Below are positions 53,072 to 62,211 of a DNA stretch of 64,000 nt, piece after piece. The translations under genes were made by a program, and so were the position numbers. The notes beneath the pieces are model-generated. The model ran no database searches and was not told the DNA's origin. It was given only the letters and a program-made list of their open reading frames with translations. Position 1 is the stretch's first letter. Every line of letters starts with the position of its first letter. The stretch is from CAWUEX02 sp963921305 (lineage in GTDB: Bacteria; Pseudomonadota; Alphaproteobacteria; Rhodospirillales; Rhodospirillaceae), in contig CAWUEX030000002.1 in the NCBI GenBank assembly GCA_963921305.4, positions 3,472,001 to 3,536,000 on the forward strand, in the 5' to 3' direction.

Positions 53072-54760
53072 CTAAATAAATCCTTTGCGCGCGACGGCCT
53101 CCTTGAGGCGCGGCGCCAAATCACTCCAGTCTCCAGGTTTGCTTTGACGCATGCGCTGGACAGACGGGTGCCAGAGGGACCGTCCGTCCACTTCCATCCA
53201 GTACCAGAAGTGATGACGGCCAAACGGCAGCAACACCCACGCGGGATGATGGAGCGCCCCGGCCAGATGTGCAGTGGTGGTGCTGACGCTGATCACCAGA
53301 TCCGTCGCGGCCATTAATGCGGCCTGGTTTTCGGGATCGGTCACATTGGCGCTTTCGCCAGTGTCGATGAAATCCAGGCCAGTTTCTGCCGTCCACGCCT
53401 TCATTTGCGCGGCAGGCTCACCGTATTGCAATGACACAACCGCCACATCCGGAACGGACGCCAACCAGGATAGGTGCGACAATGGCACGCTCTTGTCAGG
53501 TCCGGACATCGACTTCGGACTGGCGTGACTCAGGCCTATGACAAACTTGCCGCCGGCCTGGGCGCGCACGTTTCGCTGCCAGGACACGAGCAAGTCCGGA
53601 TCAGGTTTAAGCGGCGACCCACTTGCCGGAAATGAGTCCGCGCTCGGACGCAAGACCCGACCGAAGTCACCGGTGGCCGCCCAGAAGTCCGCCGCCGCGG
53701 ACATGACATCTGGATGGGTTGGCTTGCTCCAGGGCACAAAATTGATGTTGGGATAAGTGCGCCGGGCCAACGGGATGAGCTGGGCATCCAGTTCCACGGC
53801 AACAATGTCCGCCCGTGCGGCGAGTTCCGGCACAAAAGCCAGAAACATAATCTGCTCGCCCAGTCCCTGGTCCATGGTCAGCACAAGCCGCTTGCCGTCA
53901 ATTGGCTCACCCGACCAATGGGGCGTTTGGGTGTCAAGCTCCCGTCCGTTCGGTCCCATGCGTTCATGACGGCGCTGATACAGCGGCCACGCCTCCCCGA
54001 AGCGGCCCGTCGTGAACAGGAGTTCGGCATGCCGCACGGCAACGTCGTGCCGGTCCGGACGCCGCTGTCGCGTTTGCTCGAGCAAAGCCAACGCGTCCTC
54101 AGTTTTACCGCTCGCTTGCAGAAGCTCGGCATGGCGTATTTTGTCAGCGACCGCATCCGGCGCGAGATCGGCTGCCTTTGCGAAGGCCTGCTCCGCCTGG
54201 CTCACATCACCGGCCAGCCAAAGCGCGTCCGCCAACAGCGCCTGAAGGCTAGCCTCGTTCCCCGCCAGCTTACGCAATCGCGCGACAGCTTGATCGGCCT
54301 GCCCCAAATGAATCTCGGCCTGCGCCCGTTCGAGAACCACAACACTTTGGCCGGGCAACAGCGGCTCGGCTTTTTCGAAACACATCAGCGCCGCTTCGGG
54401 CTGACACACCTCCGCATGGCATTGACCGCGCTGAAACCAGGCCGGGCCAAAATCCGGATCGACCGCAAGTGCTTTCACGAAGGCTTCGATGGCAACCCCG
54501 GGTTCACGGGCTTTGCGGTAGAGCAACCCGTAATCCAACCACGCCTCCGCGTTGTTGGGGTCAACACCCAAACTCTCCTCCAAGAGTTTCGCGGCCGGTT
54601 TCATGTGTCCGGCGTCGCGCTCGATGACGCCGAGCATATGCAGCGCGGTTACATTCTTCGGATTGAGCGCGAGGGCGGCGCGGTAGTCGTGTGCCGCGGA
54701 CTCAACATCACCGGCGCGGTGGTGCGCGAGAGCTGAGTCCACATGGGCGCGCTCGCTCAT
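53072..54760 (-). CDS. TPR protein with glycosyltransferase-like C-terminal domain
   Basis: The 562-residue protein has tandem TPR repeats over about residues 1-290 (for example HHRAGDVESAAHDYRAALAL, DPNNAEAWLDYGLLYRKARE). The C-terminal half has a glycosyltransferase 9-like pattern: TMDQGLGEQIMFLAFVPELA, FVIGLSHASPKSMSGPDKSV and LVISVSTTTAHLAGALHHPA. Such proteins may glycosylate proteins or surface polymers. It ends near repeat C and its start is 24 bases from the eno stop, so it is downstream of eno on the same strand. Confidence 0.82.
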   Translation of the reverse strand: MSERAHVDSALAHHRAGDVESAAHDYRAALALNPKNVTALHMLGVIERDAGHMKPAAKLLEESLGVDPNNAEAWLDYGLLYRKAREPGVAIEAFVKALAVDPDFGPAWFQRGQCHAEVCQPEAALMCFEKAEPLLPGQSVVVLERAQAEIHLGQADQAVARLRKLAGNEASLQALLADALWLAGDVSQAEQAFAKAADLAPDAVADKIRHAELLQASGKTEDALALLEQTRQRRPDRHDVAVRHAELLFTTGRFGEAWPLYQRRHERMGPNGRELDTQTPHWSGEPIDGKRLVLTMDQGLGEQIMFLAFVPELAARADIVAVELDAQLIPLARRTYPNINFVPWSKPTHPDVMSAAADFWAATGDFGRVLRPSADSFPASGSPLKPDPDLLVSWQRNVRAQAGGKFVIGLSHASPKSMSGPDKSVPLSHLSWLASVPDVAVVSLQYGEPAAQMKAWTAETGLDFIDTGESANVTDPENQAALMAATDLVISVSTTTAHLAGALHHPAWVLLPFGRHHFWYWMEVDGRSLWHPSVQRMRQSKPGDWSDLAPRLKEAVARKGFI

Positions 54761-54784
54761 GCGGTCACTCCACCATAATGACGG

Positions 54785-56071
54785 TTATAACCCCCAGCGC
54801 TGCTTCAGCGCCGGACCGGCGTAGCCCGCGGACGGATCGAGGGATTCGGCAATACGGATGAGCTGGTTGTACTTGGCCAGGCGGTCCGAGCGGGACAACG
54901 AGCCGGTTTTGATCTGGCCACAGTTGGTTGCCACCGCCAAATCGGCAATGGTCGAGTCTTCGGTTTCGCCCGAGCGGTGCGACATCACCGCCGTGTAGTT
55001 GGCCTTGTGCGCCATCTCCACCGCTTCCAGCGTTTCGGTCAACGTGCCGATCTGATTGACCTTCACCAGAATGGAGTTGGCCACACCTTTGGCGATACCA
55101 TCGCGCAGGCGGTTCGGGTTGGTGACAAAGAGATCGTCGCCGACCAATTGCACGCGGCCACCGATCGCATCGGTGAGCGCTTTCCAACCGTCCCAGTCGT
55201 CCTCGGCCATGCCGTCTTCGATGGAGACGATGGGATAACGCGAGGTCAGGTCTTCGTAAAACTTGACCATACCGGCGGCGTCGAGCTTTTTGCCCTCGCC
55301 CGCCATGTCGTATGTGCCCTTCTTGTAGAATTCAGTCGACGCGGCATCGAGGGCGAGAACAACATCATCGCCCGGTTTATAGCCAGCCGCTTCAATGGAC
55401 TTCATGATGAACGACAGCGCAGCGTCGGCACTATCCAGATTGGGCGCGAAGCCGCCTTCGTCGCCGACGTTGGTGTTGTGGCCGGCTTCGCTCAGTTGTT
55501 TTTTCAGCGCGTGGAAGACTTCGGCACCGACGCGAATGGCTGCGACCCCGTCGTCCGCCCCGACCGGCATGACCATGAATTCCTGAATATCGATGGGATT
55601 ATCGGCGTGCTCGCCGCCGTTGATGATGTTCATCATCGGCACCGGCAGCACATGCGCCGCCGCGCCGCCGACATAGCGGTAAAGATCGAGCCCGGCATCG
55701 TCAGCCGCCGCTTTGGCCACCGCCAGCGACACGCCGAGAATGGCATTGGCCCCCAGCCGCGCTTTGTTGGGCGTGCCATCGAGATCGATCATGGTCTCGT
55801 CGATGTGGCGCTGGTCGTCGGCATCGAAGCCGGACAATGCTTCGAAGATTTCACCATTAACGGCCTCAACCGCTTTGAGCACGCCTTTGCCGTTGTAGCG
55901 CTTCTTGTCACCGTCGCGCAGCTCAACAGCCTCATGCGCGCCGGTGGAAGCTCCAGACGGAACGGCAGCGCGTCCCGTCGACCCGGTGTCGAGCACCACG
56001 TCCACCTCAACGGTGGGGTTGCCCCGGCTGTCCAGAATTTCCCGCGCGGCGATATCAACAATGGCGCTCAT
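54785..56071 (-). CDS. eno: Enolase
   Basis: Enolase interconverts 2-phosphoglycerate and phosphoenolpyruvate. The 428-residue product has SGASTGAHEAVELRDGDKKR, DVVLALDAASTEFYKKG, YPIVSIEDGMAEDDWDGW and the C-terminal SHRSGETEDSTIADLAVATN. Catalytic Lys and metal-binding Asp/Glu positions are kept. Length is usual. It lies in the kdsA-eno core run, but the gene that normally follows it, ftsB, is 31 kb to the left. Confidence 0.98.
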   Translation of the reverse strand: MSAIVDIAAREILDSRGNPTVEVDVVLDTGSTGRAAVPSGASTGAHEAVELRDGDKKRYNGKGVLKAVEAVNGEIFEALSGFDADDQRHIDETMIDLDGTPNKARLGANAILGVSLAVAKAAADDAGLDLYRYVGGAAAHVLPVPMMNIINGGEHADNPIDIQEFMVMPVGADDGVAAIRVGAEVFHALKKQLSEAGHNTNVGDEGGFAPNLDSADAALSFIMKSIEAAGYKPGDDVVLALDAASTEFYKKGTYDMAGEGKKLDAAGMVKFYEDLTSRYPIVSIEDGMAEDDWDGWKALTDAIGGRVQLVGDDLFVTNPNRLRDGIAKGVANSILVKVNQIGTLTETLEAVEMAHKANYTAVMSHRSGETEDSTIADLAVATNCGQIKTGSLSRSDRLAKYNQLIRIAESLDPSAGYAGPALKQRWGL

Positions 56072-56094
56072 AGAATCCTCTTCTCCGTTTCTTT

Positions 56095-56190
56095 CCCCCC
56101 ACCCTAACCCTCCCCACGTTGGGGGAGGGAAATTACGGGGAACTCATAGTATTCAGCCCCTCCCCTCGATGGGGAGGGGCTGGGGTGGGG
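56095..56190. repeat. Poly-C triple-hairpin repeat D between eno and kdsA
   Basis: CCCTCCCC/GGGGAGGG (56108-56129) and AGCCCCTCCCC/GGGGAGGGGCT (56155-56181), enclosed by CCCCACCC (about 56097-56104) and GGGTGGGG (about 56183-56190). It has the same nested layout as repeats A to C but a different, C/G-only sequence, and is a kind of element widespread in alphaproteobacterial genomes. Confidence 0.7.
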
Positions 56191-56220
56191 TGATGATCGG
56201 CTCAATACAGAACCACTTAG

Positions 56221-57072
56221 TCAAATCTCCACCGGCTTCGCTTTCGACAATTCGTCGAACGCTTTCAAGGTCGCCAGAATCTCCGGCATGTCTTTTAGAA
56301 AGATCATGTTGGGGCCATCGGACGACTTCGTATTCTCTGGATCGGGATGGGTCTCCATAAAGACCGCAGCGACACCAGCGGCAACGGCCGACCGGGCAAT
56401 AACCGGCGCGAACTTGCGGTTGCCGCCCGAACTCGTGCCCTTGCCTCCAGGCTGCTGCACCGCGTGGGTGGCATCCATCACGACGGGATACCCGGTCTTC
56501 GCCATTTGCGGCAGCGACAGCATGTCCGTCACCAGCGCATTGTAGCCAAAGGACGTGCCACGTTCGGTCAGGATAATTTTGTCATTGCCCGTGGATGCGA
56601 CCTTGGCCGCCACGTTCTTCATATCCCAGGGCGCCAGGAACTGGCCTTTCTTAACATTGATCACGGCACCCGTTTCACCGGCGGCGATGAGCAAATCGGT
56701 TTGCCGGCAGAGGAAGGCGGGAATCTGGAGGACATCGACCACCTCAGCGACGGGGGCACAATGTTCACGCTCATGCACATCGGTGAGTGTCGGTAACCCC
56801 GTCGCCGCTTTGACATCGGCAAGGACGGTCAGCGATTTTTCAAGACCCAGGCCGCGCGTCGCGTCGACGCTGGTGCGGTTCGCCTTGTCGTAGGAACTTT
56901 TATAGATGATCGGAACACCTGCGGCCTCACCGATTTCTTTCAGGGCACTGGAGACTTCCAACGCATGGTCCCGGCTTTCGATCTGGCACGGCCCGGCGAT
57001 CACCACCAACGGCAGGTCGTTGCCCATGGTGTGAGGACCGACTGAGACATGTTTCTGCGGACTGTCAGACAT
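56221..57072 (-). CDS. kdsA: 3-deoxy-D-manno-octulosonate-8-phosphate synthase
   Basis: KdsA joins phosphoenolpyruvate and arabinose 5-phosphate to make KDO-8-phosphate for lipopolysaccharide. The 283-residue product has VVIAGPCQIESRDHALEVSS, IYKSSYDKANRTSVDATRGL, QIPAFLCRQTDLLIAAGETG and METHPDPENTKSSDGPNM. Its presence indicates a Gram-negative outer membrane with KDO. It lies between pyrG and eno on the same strand. Confidence 0.97.
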   Translation of the reverse strand: MSDSPQKHVSVGPHTMGNDLPLVVIAGPCQIESRDHALEVSSALKEIGEAAGVPIIYKSSYDKANRTSVDATRGLGLEKSLTVLADVKAATGLPTLTDVHEREHCAPVAEVVDVLQIPAFLCRQTDLLIAAGETGAVINVKKGQFLAPWDMKNVAAKVASTGNDKIILTERGTSFGYNALVTDMLSLPQMAKTGYPVVMDATHAVQQPGGKGTSSGGNRKFAPVIARSAVAAGVAAVFMETHPDPENTKSSDGPNMIFLKDMPEILATLKAFDELSKAKPVEI

Positions 57073-57096
57073 AGGCTTCGTCTCTTTCTAACCCGC

Positions 57097-58725
57097 TTAC
57101 ACCAGGCGCGATTGGGCCACGGCGGCGGAGATAAACGAGGTAAACAACGGGTGCGGATCGAACGGCTTTGATTTGAGTTCGGGGTGGAACTGCACACCGA
57201 TGAACCACGGATGATCCTGATACTCAACAATCTCCGGTAGCACACCGTCTGGCGACAACCCTGAGAATACCAGTCCAGCCGCTTCCAGTTGTTCCCGGTA
57301 CGTGATGTTCACTTCATAGCGGTGCCGGTGGCGTTCGGAAATCGATTGCGCCCGGTAGATATCGGCAACCTTGGTGCCTGCAACGATATCACACGGGTAA
57401 GCGCCGAGCCGCATGGTGCCGCCGAGATCGTCATCTTCATCCCGGGTTTCCTTTTGATTGCCCTTGGCCCATTCGGTCATCAGGCCGACAACAGGCTCCT
57501 TGGCGTGGCCGAATTCCGTTGAATTGGCCGCCGGCACCCCGGCAAGATTGCGCGCCGCTTCGATCACCGCCATTTGCATACCGAAGCAGATGCCGAAGTA
57601 CGGCACTTTGCGCTCGCGGGCGAATTGCACCGCTTTGATTTTACCTTCCGCGCCACGCTCGCCAAACCCGCCCGGCACCAGAATGCCGTGCACGTCTTCA
57701 AGGTGCTGAACCGCATCTTCCTGTTCGAAGATTTCAGAGTCGATCCACTCCATGTTGACTTTGACATTGTTGGCAATGCCGCCATGGGTAAGCGCTTCCG
57801 ACAGCGACTTATAGGCATCGGGCAGTTGGACGTACTTGCCGACCACCGCGATGGTCACTTCGCCTTCCGGACGGCGCACGGCGCCGACGATATCATTCCA
57901 GATGGTCAGCGACGGTTTTTTGTCGATGGGCAGACGGAAGTGACGGCAGATCACCGTATCCAGCCCCTGCTCGTGATAGGCCATCGGCACGGCGTAAATG
58001 GAGTCCACATCCATCCCGGGGATGACGCAGTCCTGGCGGACGTTGCAGAACAGCGCGATCTTCTTGCGCTCCGCCTCCGGCATGGGTTGTTCCATACGGC
58101 AGATCAGCACCTGGGGCTGAATGCCGAGGCCAAGCAGTTCCTTCACCGAGTGCTGGGTCGGTTTGGTTTTGAGCTCTCCCGCCGCAGCGATAAACGGCAC
58201 CAGGGTGAGGTGCATGAACATCGAGCGGTCCGGGCCCAGCTCGTTGCCGAGCTGGCGGATGGCTTCGAGGAACGGCAGGCTCTCAATGTCACCGACCGTG
58301 CCGCCGATCTCGCACAGCACAAAGTCCTCGCCGTTCAAATCGGCCTGGACGAATTCCTTGATGGCGTCGGTGACGTGCGGAATCACCTGCACGGTCGCGC
58401 CGAGGTAATCACCACGGCGTTCTTTGGCAATGACATCGGAGTAAATGCGCCCGGTGGTGACGTTGTCGCTCTGACGCGACGGCACACCGGTGAACCGTTC
58501 GTAGTGACCAAGGTCGAGGTCGGTCTCCGCGCCGTCGTCGGTGACGTAGACCTCGCCGTGCTGATACGGACTCATGGTGCCGGGATCGACGTTGAGATAG
58601 GGATCGAGTTTGCGGAGGCGGACCGAGTAACCGCGGGCCTGGAGAAGCGCCCCGAGAGCCGCCGACGCGAGACCTTTGCCGAGAGACGAAACCACCCCGC
58701 CCGTGATGAAAATGAAACGCGTCAT
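57097..58725 (-). CDS. pyrG: CTP synthase
   Basis: PyrG aminates UTP to CTP using ATP and glutamine. The 542-residue product begins MTRFIFITGGVVSSLGKGLA and has LDPYLNVDPGTMSPYQHGEV and the glutaminase domain with PYFGICFGMQMAVIEAARNL (nucleophilic Cys) and GVQFHPELKSKPFDPHPLF. The frame stays open to 58764, but the family starts at ATG 58725. It follows secG and precedes kdsA. Confidence 0.98.
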   Translation of the reverse strand: MTRFIFITGGVVSSLGKGLASAALGALLQARGYSVRLRKLDPYLNVDPGTMSPYQHGEVYVTDDGAETDLDLGHYERFTGVPSRQSDNVTTGRIYSDVIAKERRGDYLGATVQVIPHVTDAIKEFVQADLNGEDFVLCEIGGTVGDIESLPFLEAIRQLGNELGPDRSMFMHLTLVPFIAAAGELKTKPTQHSVKELLGLGIQPQVLICRMEQPMPEAERKKIALFCNVRQDCVIPGMDVDSIYAVPMAYHEQGLDTVICRHFRLPIDKKPSLTIWNDIVGAVRRPEGEVTIAVVGKYVQLPDAYKSLSEALTHGGIANNVKVNMEWIDSEIFEQEDAVQHLEDVHGILVPGGFGERGAEGKIKAVQFARERKVPYFGICFGMQMAVIEAARNLAGVPAANSTEFGHAKEPVVGLMTEWAKGNQKETRDEDDDLGGTMRLGAYPCDIVAGTKVADIYRAQSISERHRHRYEVNITYREQLEAAGLVFSGLSPDGVLPEIVEYQDHPWFIGVQFHPELKSKPFDPHPLFTSFISAAVAQSRLV

Positions 58726-58830
58726 GACGGGTGGGTAATGTATCGGCTTTTTGCCTGACCGCAAGCACAGAGGTGGGTGTCCCGGCCTTTATCTTCGGTC
58801 GGGGGAGAAGAACCTGCGGGCATGGCTGGT

Positions 58831-59202
58831 TTAGCCGTCGGTGGGAACGCGGGGTACGACGGGTGTCGCGCCCTCTTCCGGCACCGATGGGGCCGACGGG
58901 ATAACCGGGAAGGATCCGCCATCCTGCTCCTGGACGGGTTCGGTCTCGAAAATAGAGGTCGGTGCGTCCGATGGTTTTGCCAGCATGGCCAGTGTCAGAC
59001 TGGTGCCGAAGAAGCAGATGCCCAGGAGGGTGGTCGCCCGGGTGATCGGCGTGGCTTTGACCCGGGACTGCGCCATCCCGGTCACCGACGCGCCGCCGGT
59101 CAGACCGCCACCCATGGCGCCACCTTCGCTTTTCTGCAGCAAAATGACGCCAATCATGACGATGGCGATCAACAAATGAATGACGAGAACGACGGTGATC
59201 AT
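58831..59202 (-). CDS. secG: Preprotein translocase subunit SecG
   Basis: The 123-residue protein has an N-terminal membrane helix, then GVILLQKSEGGAMGGGLTGG, the family signature, a second helix (ITRATTLLGICFFGTSLTLA) and a Pro/Glu-rich C-terminal tail (VPEEGATPVVPRVPTDG). SecG assists SecYE in export. It lies between tpiA and pyrG, the usual alphaproteobacterial order. Confidence 0.95.
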   Translation of the reverse strand: MITVVLVIHLLIAIVMIGVILLQKSEGGAMGGGLTGGASVTGMAQSRVKATPITRATTLLGICFFGTSLTLAMLAKPSDAPTSIFETEPVQEQDGGSFPVIPSAPSVPEEGATPVVPRVPTDG

Positions 59203-59288
59203 CTGAGGCTATCTGGTGGCTGTTTGAGAGAATTGCTGTGGCGCCGCAATGGCTTGAGGGGGGTTTTAAGCCTCTTTGACCGGCTCCG

Positions 59289-60032
59289 CTAGGGGCAACT
59301 TGAAATAATTCCCCAGAAGTCATCGACCGTCAGGCTGGCGCCGCCGACGAGGGCTCCATCAACGCCCGGGATGGCCAGTATCTGGGCGGCATTGGCGGGC
59401 TTGACCGACCCGCCGTACTGAATGCGCAACCCATCCCCCAGGCCATGGCTGGCTTGCGCCCGGGCGCGGATATAGGCGTGGGCCGCCTCGACTTCCTCAA
59501 GAGTGGGGGTTTTGCCGGTGCCAATCGCCCAGACCGGTTCATAGGCGATGACCAGGTTCTGCGGCGTCGCGCGCTGCGGCACGGACGCGTCAACTTGCGT
59601 CCCAATGACGTCCTCGGTTTTGCCGGCGTCGCGCTCAGCCTCGGTTTCGCCGACACAGACAATGGCCGTCAGGCCGGCCTTCAGCGCGGCTTCGGCCTTG
59701 GCGCGGACCATTTCGCTGGTCTCGCCGTGGTCGGTCCGGCGTTCGGAATGGCCGACGATGACGCAGCCGCAGCCGATATCCTTGAGTAAGACGGCGCTGG
59801 TATCGCCAGTGTGGGCCCCCTTCTCTGCCGCGTGGCAATCCTGACCGCCAACCAGGATATCCGTGCCCTCAACCGCCTTCAGAACCGGCGGGATCAGTGG
59901 TCCAGGCGGACACAGTGCGACATCGGCTAGTCCCGGGTTTTCTTTGACTTTGCCAGCGATCCCGGAGGCCAGATCCTTGGCGCTGCCGGTGGTGCCGTTC
60001 ATTTTCCAATTGCCAGCTATGAGTTTTCGCAT
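59289..60032 (-). CDS. tpiA: Triose-phosphate isomerase
   Basis: The 247-residue TIM barrel interconverts glyceraldehyde 3-phosphate and dihydroxyacetone phosphate. Catalytic residues are kept: Lys10 in AGNWKMNG, His in VIVGHSERR, Glu in VIAYEPVWAIGTGKTPT. The phosphate loop is IQYGGSVKPANA. It heads the tpiA-secG-pyrG-kdsA-eno run and is divergent from ppiD. Confidence 0.98.
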   Translation of the reverse strand: MRKLIAGNWKMNGTTGSAKDLASGIAGKVKENPGLADVALCPPGPLIPPVLKAVEGTDILVGGQDCHAAEKGAHTGDTSAVLLKDIGCGCVIVGHSERRTDHGETSEMVRAKAEAALKAGLTAIVCVGETEAERDAGKTEDVIGTQVDASVPQRATPQNLVIAYEPVWAIGTGKTPTLEEVEAAHAYIRARAQASHGLGDGLRIQYGGSVKPANAAQILAIPGVDGALVGGASLTVDDFWGIISSCP

Positions 60033-60082
60033 TAGGCCCCTCTGCGGTCGATCATCCCGTCGTACTATGGCCCGTGCTCTAG

Positions 60083-60101
60083 CACAGGCCTGGAGCCTGT
60101 G
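60083..60101. promoter_or_regulatory. Inverted repeat in the tpiA/ppiD divergent region
   Basis: CACAGGC (60083-60089) and GCCTGTG (60095-60101) form a 7-bp inverted repeat with a five-base gap in the 247-base divergent region. It may be an operator or a small hairpin; nothing else recognisable lies there. Confidence 0.3.
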
Positions 60102-60279
60102 TCATCTGAGGCCGGCCGCGCGGCGACGCCCATTTGATCTTGGCGCGACTCTGCCCACTCACCCTTGGCGCGGCACCGCCGCGACGCTATATAACCTCCA
60201 CGTTTTTCAGGGTGCCGGACGATGGTCCGGCCTGTCCAAGCCCACATAGTCTTGCGGGGCGACACAATAAGGATCTGTC

Positions 60280-62187
60280 ATGATTCAAGGATTAACCGAA
60301 GCCGTTAAGGAAAGCTGGATTCTGAAAGGTTTCCTGGGCTTGGTGATGATCAGCTTTGCCGTGTGGGGTGTGGGCGATGCCATCAATCCTGCGGTAGACC
60401 CAAATGTCGCGATCAAGGTCGAGCAGGTGGAAGTGCGCGCCGACGAACTCCAGCGCCGCTTTACCCAGCAGTACGAAAGCCTGCGCGACGCGCTGGGACC
60501 GGACTTCACCACCAAAGACGCCGTTGACCTGGGGGTGATGGAATCCCTGATCCAGGAGCTGACCCGAACAGCCGCCCTGCAAATGGCAGCGCAAGACATG
60601 GATTTGACGGTCGCCGACGAAACCCTGCGGCGCGTCGCGATGGATCAAGACGCGTTCAAAGATCAGACCGGCAATTTCAGCCGCATGCAACTGAATGCCA
60701 TTCTGGCGGCCAACAACATCACCGAGCAGGGCTTTATTGATCTGCTGCGCGCCGACGTAACCGAGCAGACGATGCTGCAGCCCATCGCGACCAGTGCTGC
60801 CGCACCGGAGGCCATGGTGACTGCCTTGTTTATGTACCGCGCAGAACAACGCGTCGCGGAAGTGCTTTATATCGACGATAGCTCGGTGACGCTGGACAGC
60901 GAACCGGGCGAAACCGATTTGCGCGCAATTTACGATGAAAACATCGACGCCTTTACGGCTGAGGAGTTCCGGGCGGTTGAGATGATCGTGATCCGCCCGC
61001 GTGATCTGGTGCCAGAAAGCAGTATCAGCGAAGAAGAAATTCAAACCTTCTACGACGAGAAACTGGACCGCTATCGCACGCTGCCAACCCGCACGGTTAA
61101 CCAACTCGTCTTCCAATCCGAAGCCGAAGCGGCGGCAGCCTATGAGCAACTGGAAGATGGCGATACCTTGGCCGATCTGGGCGCGCGCGTCGGCGCCGGC
61201 GAGCCGATTGATCTCGGCACGCTGGACCCCAATGACACCACCGGCTTCGACATCGGACCCATCTTCGACGTCGCCGAGCAAACCATCATGCCCCCGGTGG
61301 AGACGGTTTTCGGCTGGCACCTGTTCGAGATCACCGGTCTGACCGCCGGCAGCATCAGCGCGCTGCCGGTTGTGCGCGACGAAATTCTGGATTTCATCAT
61401 CCAGGACCGGGCTTTCGACGAAATGTACGAAGCGACGATCTATCTGGAAGATCAACTGGCCGGCGGGATGTCGATGGCCGAGATCGGTGAAACACCCGGC
61501 TATACCTACGTGTCGTTCGACGCGATTAATCGGGACGGCCGCGACCGCAACGGCTCACGCCTCACCTTCCCTGTGGAAGAGCAACGCCTGCTCAATCAGA
61601 TTTTCTCAGCCCAGGAAGGACTGGAAACGCCCTTGGTGGAGACCGAAGAATACGCTTATGTCGCACGGGTGACGGAAATTGTTCCACCCGCGCCAAAGCC
61701 ATTCGACACCGTACGGGATGAAGTACTTGCATTGGCGGAACAGCAAGCCCGCGCCGCGCAAACGGAAACCAAAGCGGCCGCGCTATTGGACAAAATCGGC
61801 CCGTCAACAAAGCTGCTGGATGTCGCCAACGAAGATGACGGAGTGCAATTCGCCAACTTGGGTCCAGTCACCCGGTTTGGCGACAGCTTGCGGTTGGACT
61901 ACATCATTCCCGCGCGGTTGGTCAGCCCCGCGCTGATGGACGAGTTATTTTCCGCTATGGTCGGCGGTGTCGTTTCCGCGCGTGTCGCCAATGGTCATGT
62001 CGTCGCCCGTTTGACGGAGGTGGTCGAACCCACTGACCCTGAACTGGAGGACCTGCGCGCGCAAATCAAACAGTCCGTGGGCAATTCTCTTGCCAATGAC
62101 CTGGTCGCGAGCTTTACCCAGGAAGTGACGGCGCCGTACACCGTGATCGTCAACCGCGAAACGATCGATCAACTGACGCCACAATAA
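60280..62187 (+). CDS. ppiD: Peptidyl-prolyl isomerase/chaperone of the PpiD/SurA type
   Basis: The 635-residue protein has an N-terminal inner-membrane anchor (FLGLVMISFAVWGVGDAINP), a SurA-like N-terminal chaperone domain, a parvulin-like central part (RTVNQLVFQSEAEAAAAYEQ, LGTLDPNDTTGF, TVFGWHLFEITGL) and a second domain at the C terminus. It is periplasmic and assists folding of exported proteins. AAGGAT precedes the ATG. ppiD followed by trpE is a common alphaproteobacterial order. Confidence 0.92.
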   Translation: MIQGLTEAVKESWILKGFLGLVMISFAVWGVGDAINPAVDPNVAIKVEQVEVRADELQRRFTQQYESLRDALGPDFTTKDAVDLGVMESLIQELTRTAALQMAAQDMDLTVADETLRRVAMDQDAFKDQTGNFSRMQLNAILAANNITEQGFIDLLRADVTEQTMLQPIATSAAAPEAMVTALFMYRAEQRVAEVLYIDDSSVTLDSEPGETDLRAIYDENIDAFTAEEFRAVEMIVIRPRDLVPESSISEEEIQTFYDEKLDRYRTLPTRTVNQLVFQSEAEAAAAYEQLEDGDTLADLGARVGAGEPIDLGTLDPNDTTGFDIGPIFDVAEQTIMPPVETVFGWHLFEITGLTAGSISALPVVRDEILDFIIQDRAFDEMYEATIYLEDQLAGGMSMAEIGETPGYTYVSFDAINRDGRDRNGSRLTFPVEEQRLLNQIFSAQEGLETPLVETEEYAYVARVTEIVPPAPKPFDTVRDEVLALAEQQARAAQTETKAAALLDKIGPSTKLLDVANEDDGVQFANLGPVTRFGDSLRLDYIIPARLVSPALMDELFSAMVGGVVSARVANGHVVARLTEVVEPTDPELEDLRAQIKQSVGNSLANDLVASFTQEVTAPYTVIVNRETIDQLTPQ

Positions 62188-62211
62188 CCAAGCAAACTGG
62201 CCGCGCCGACA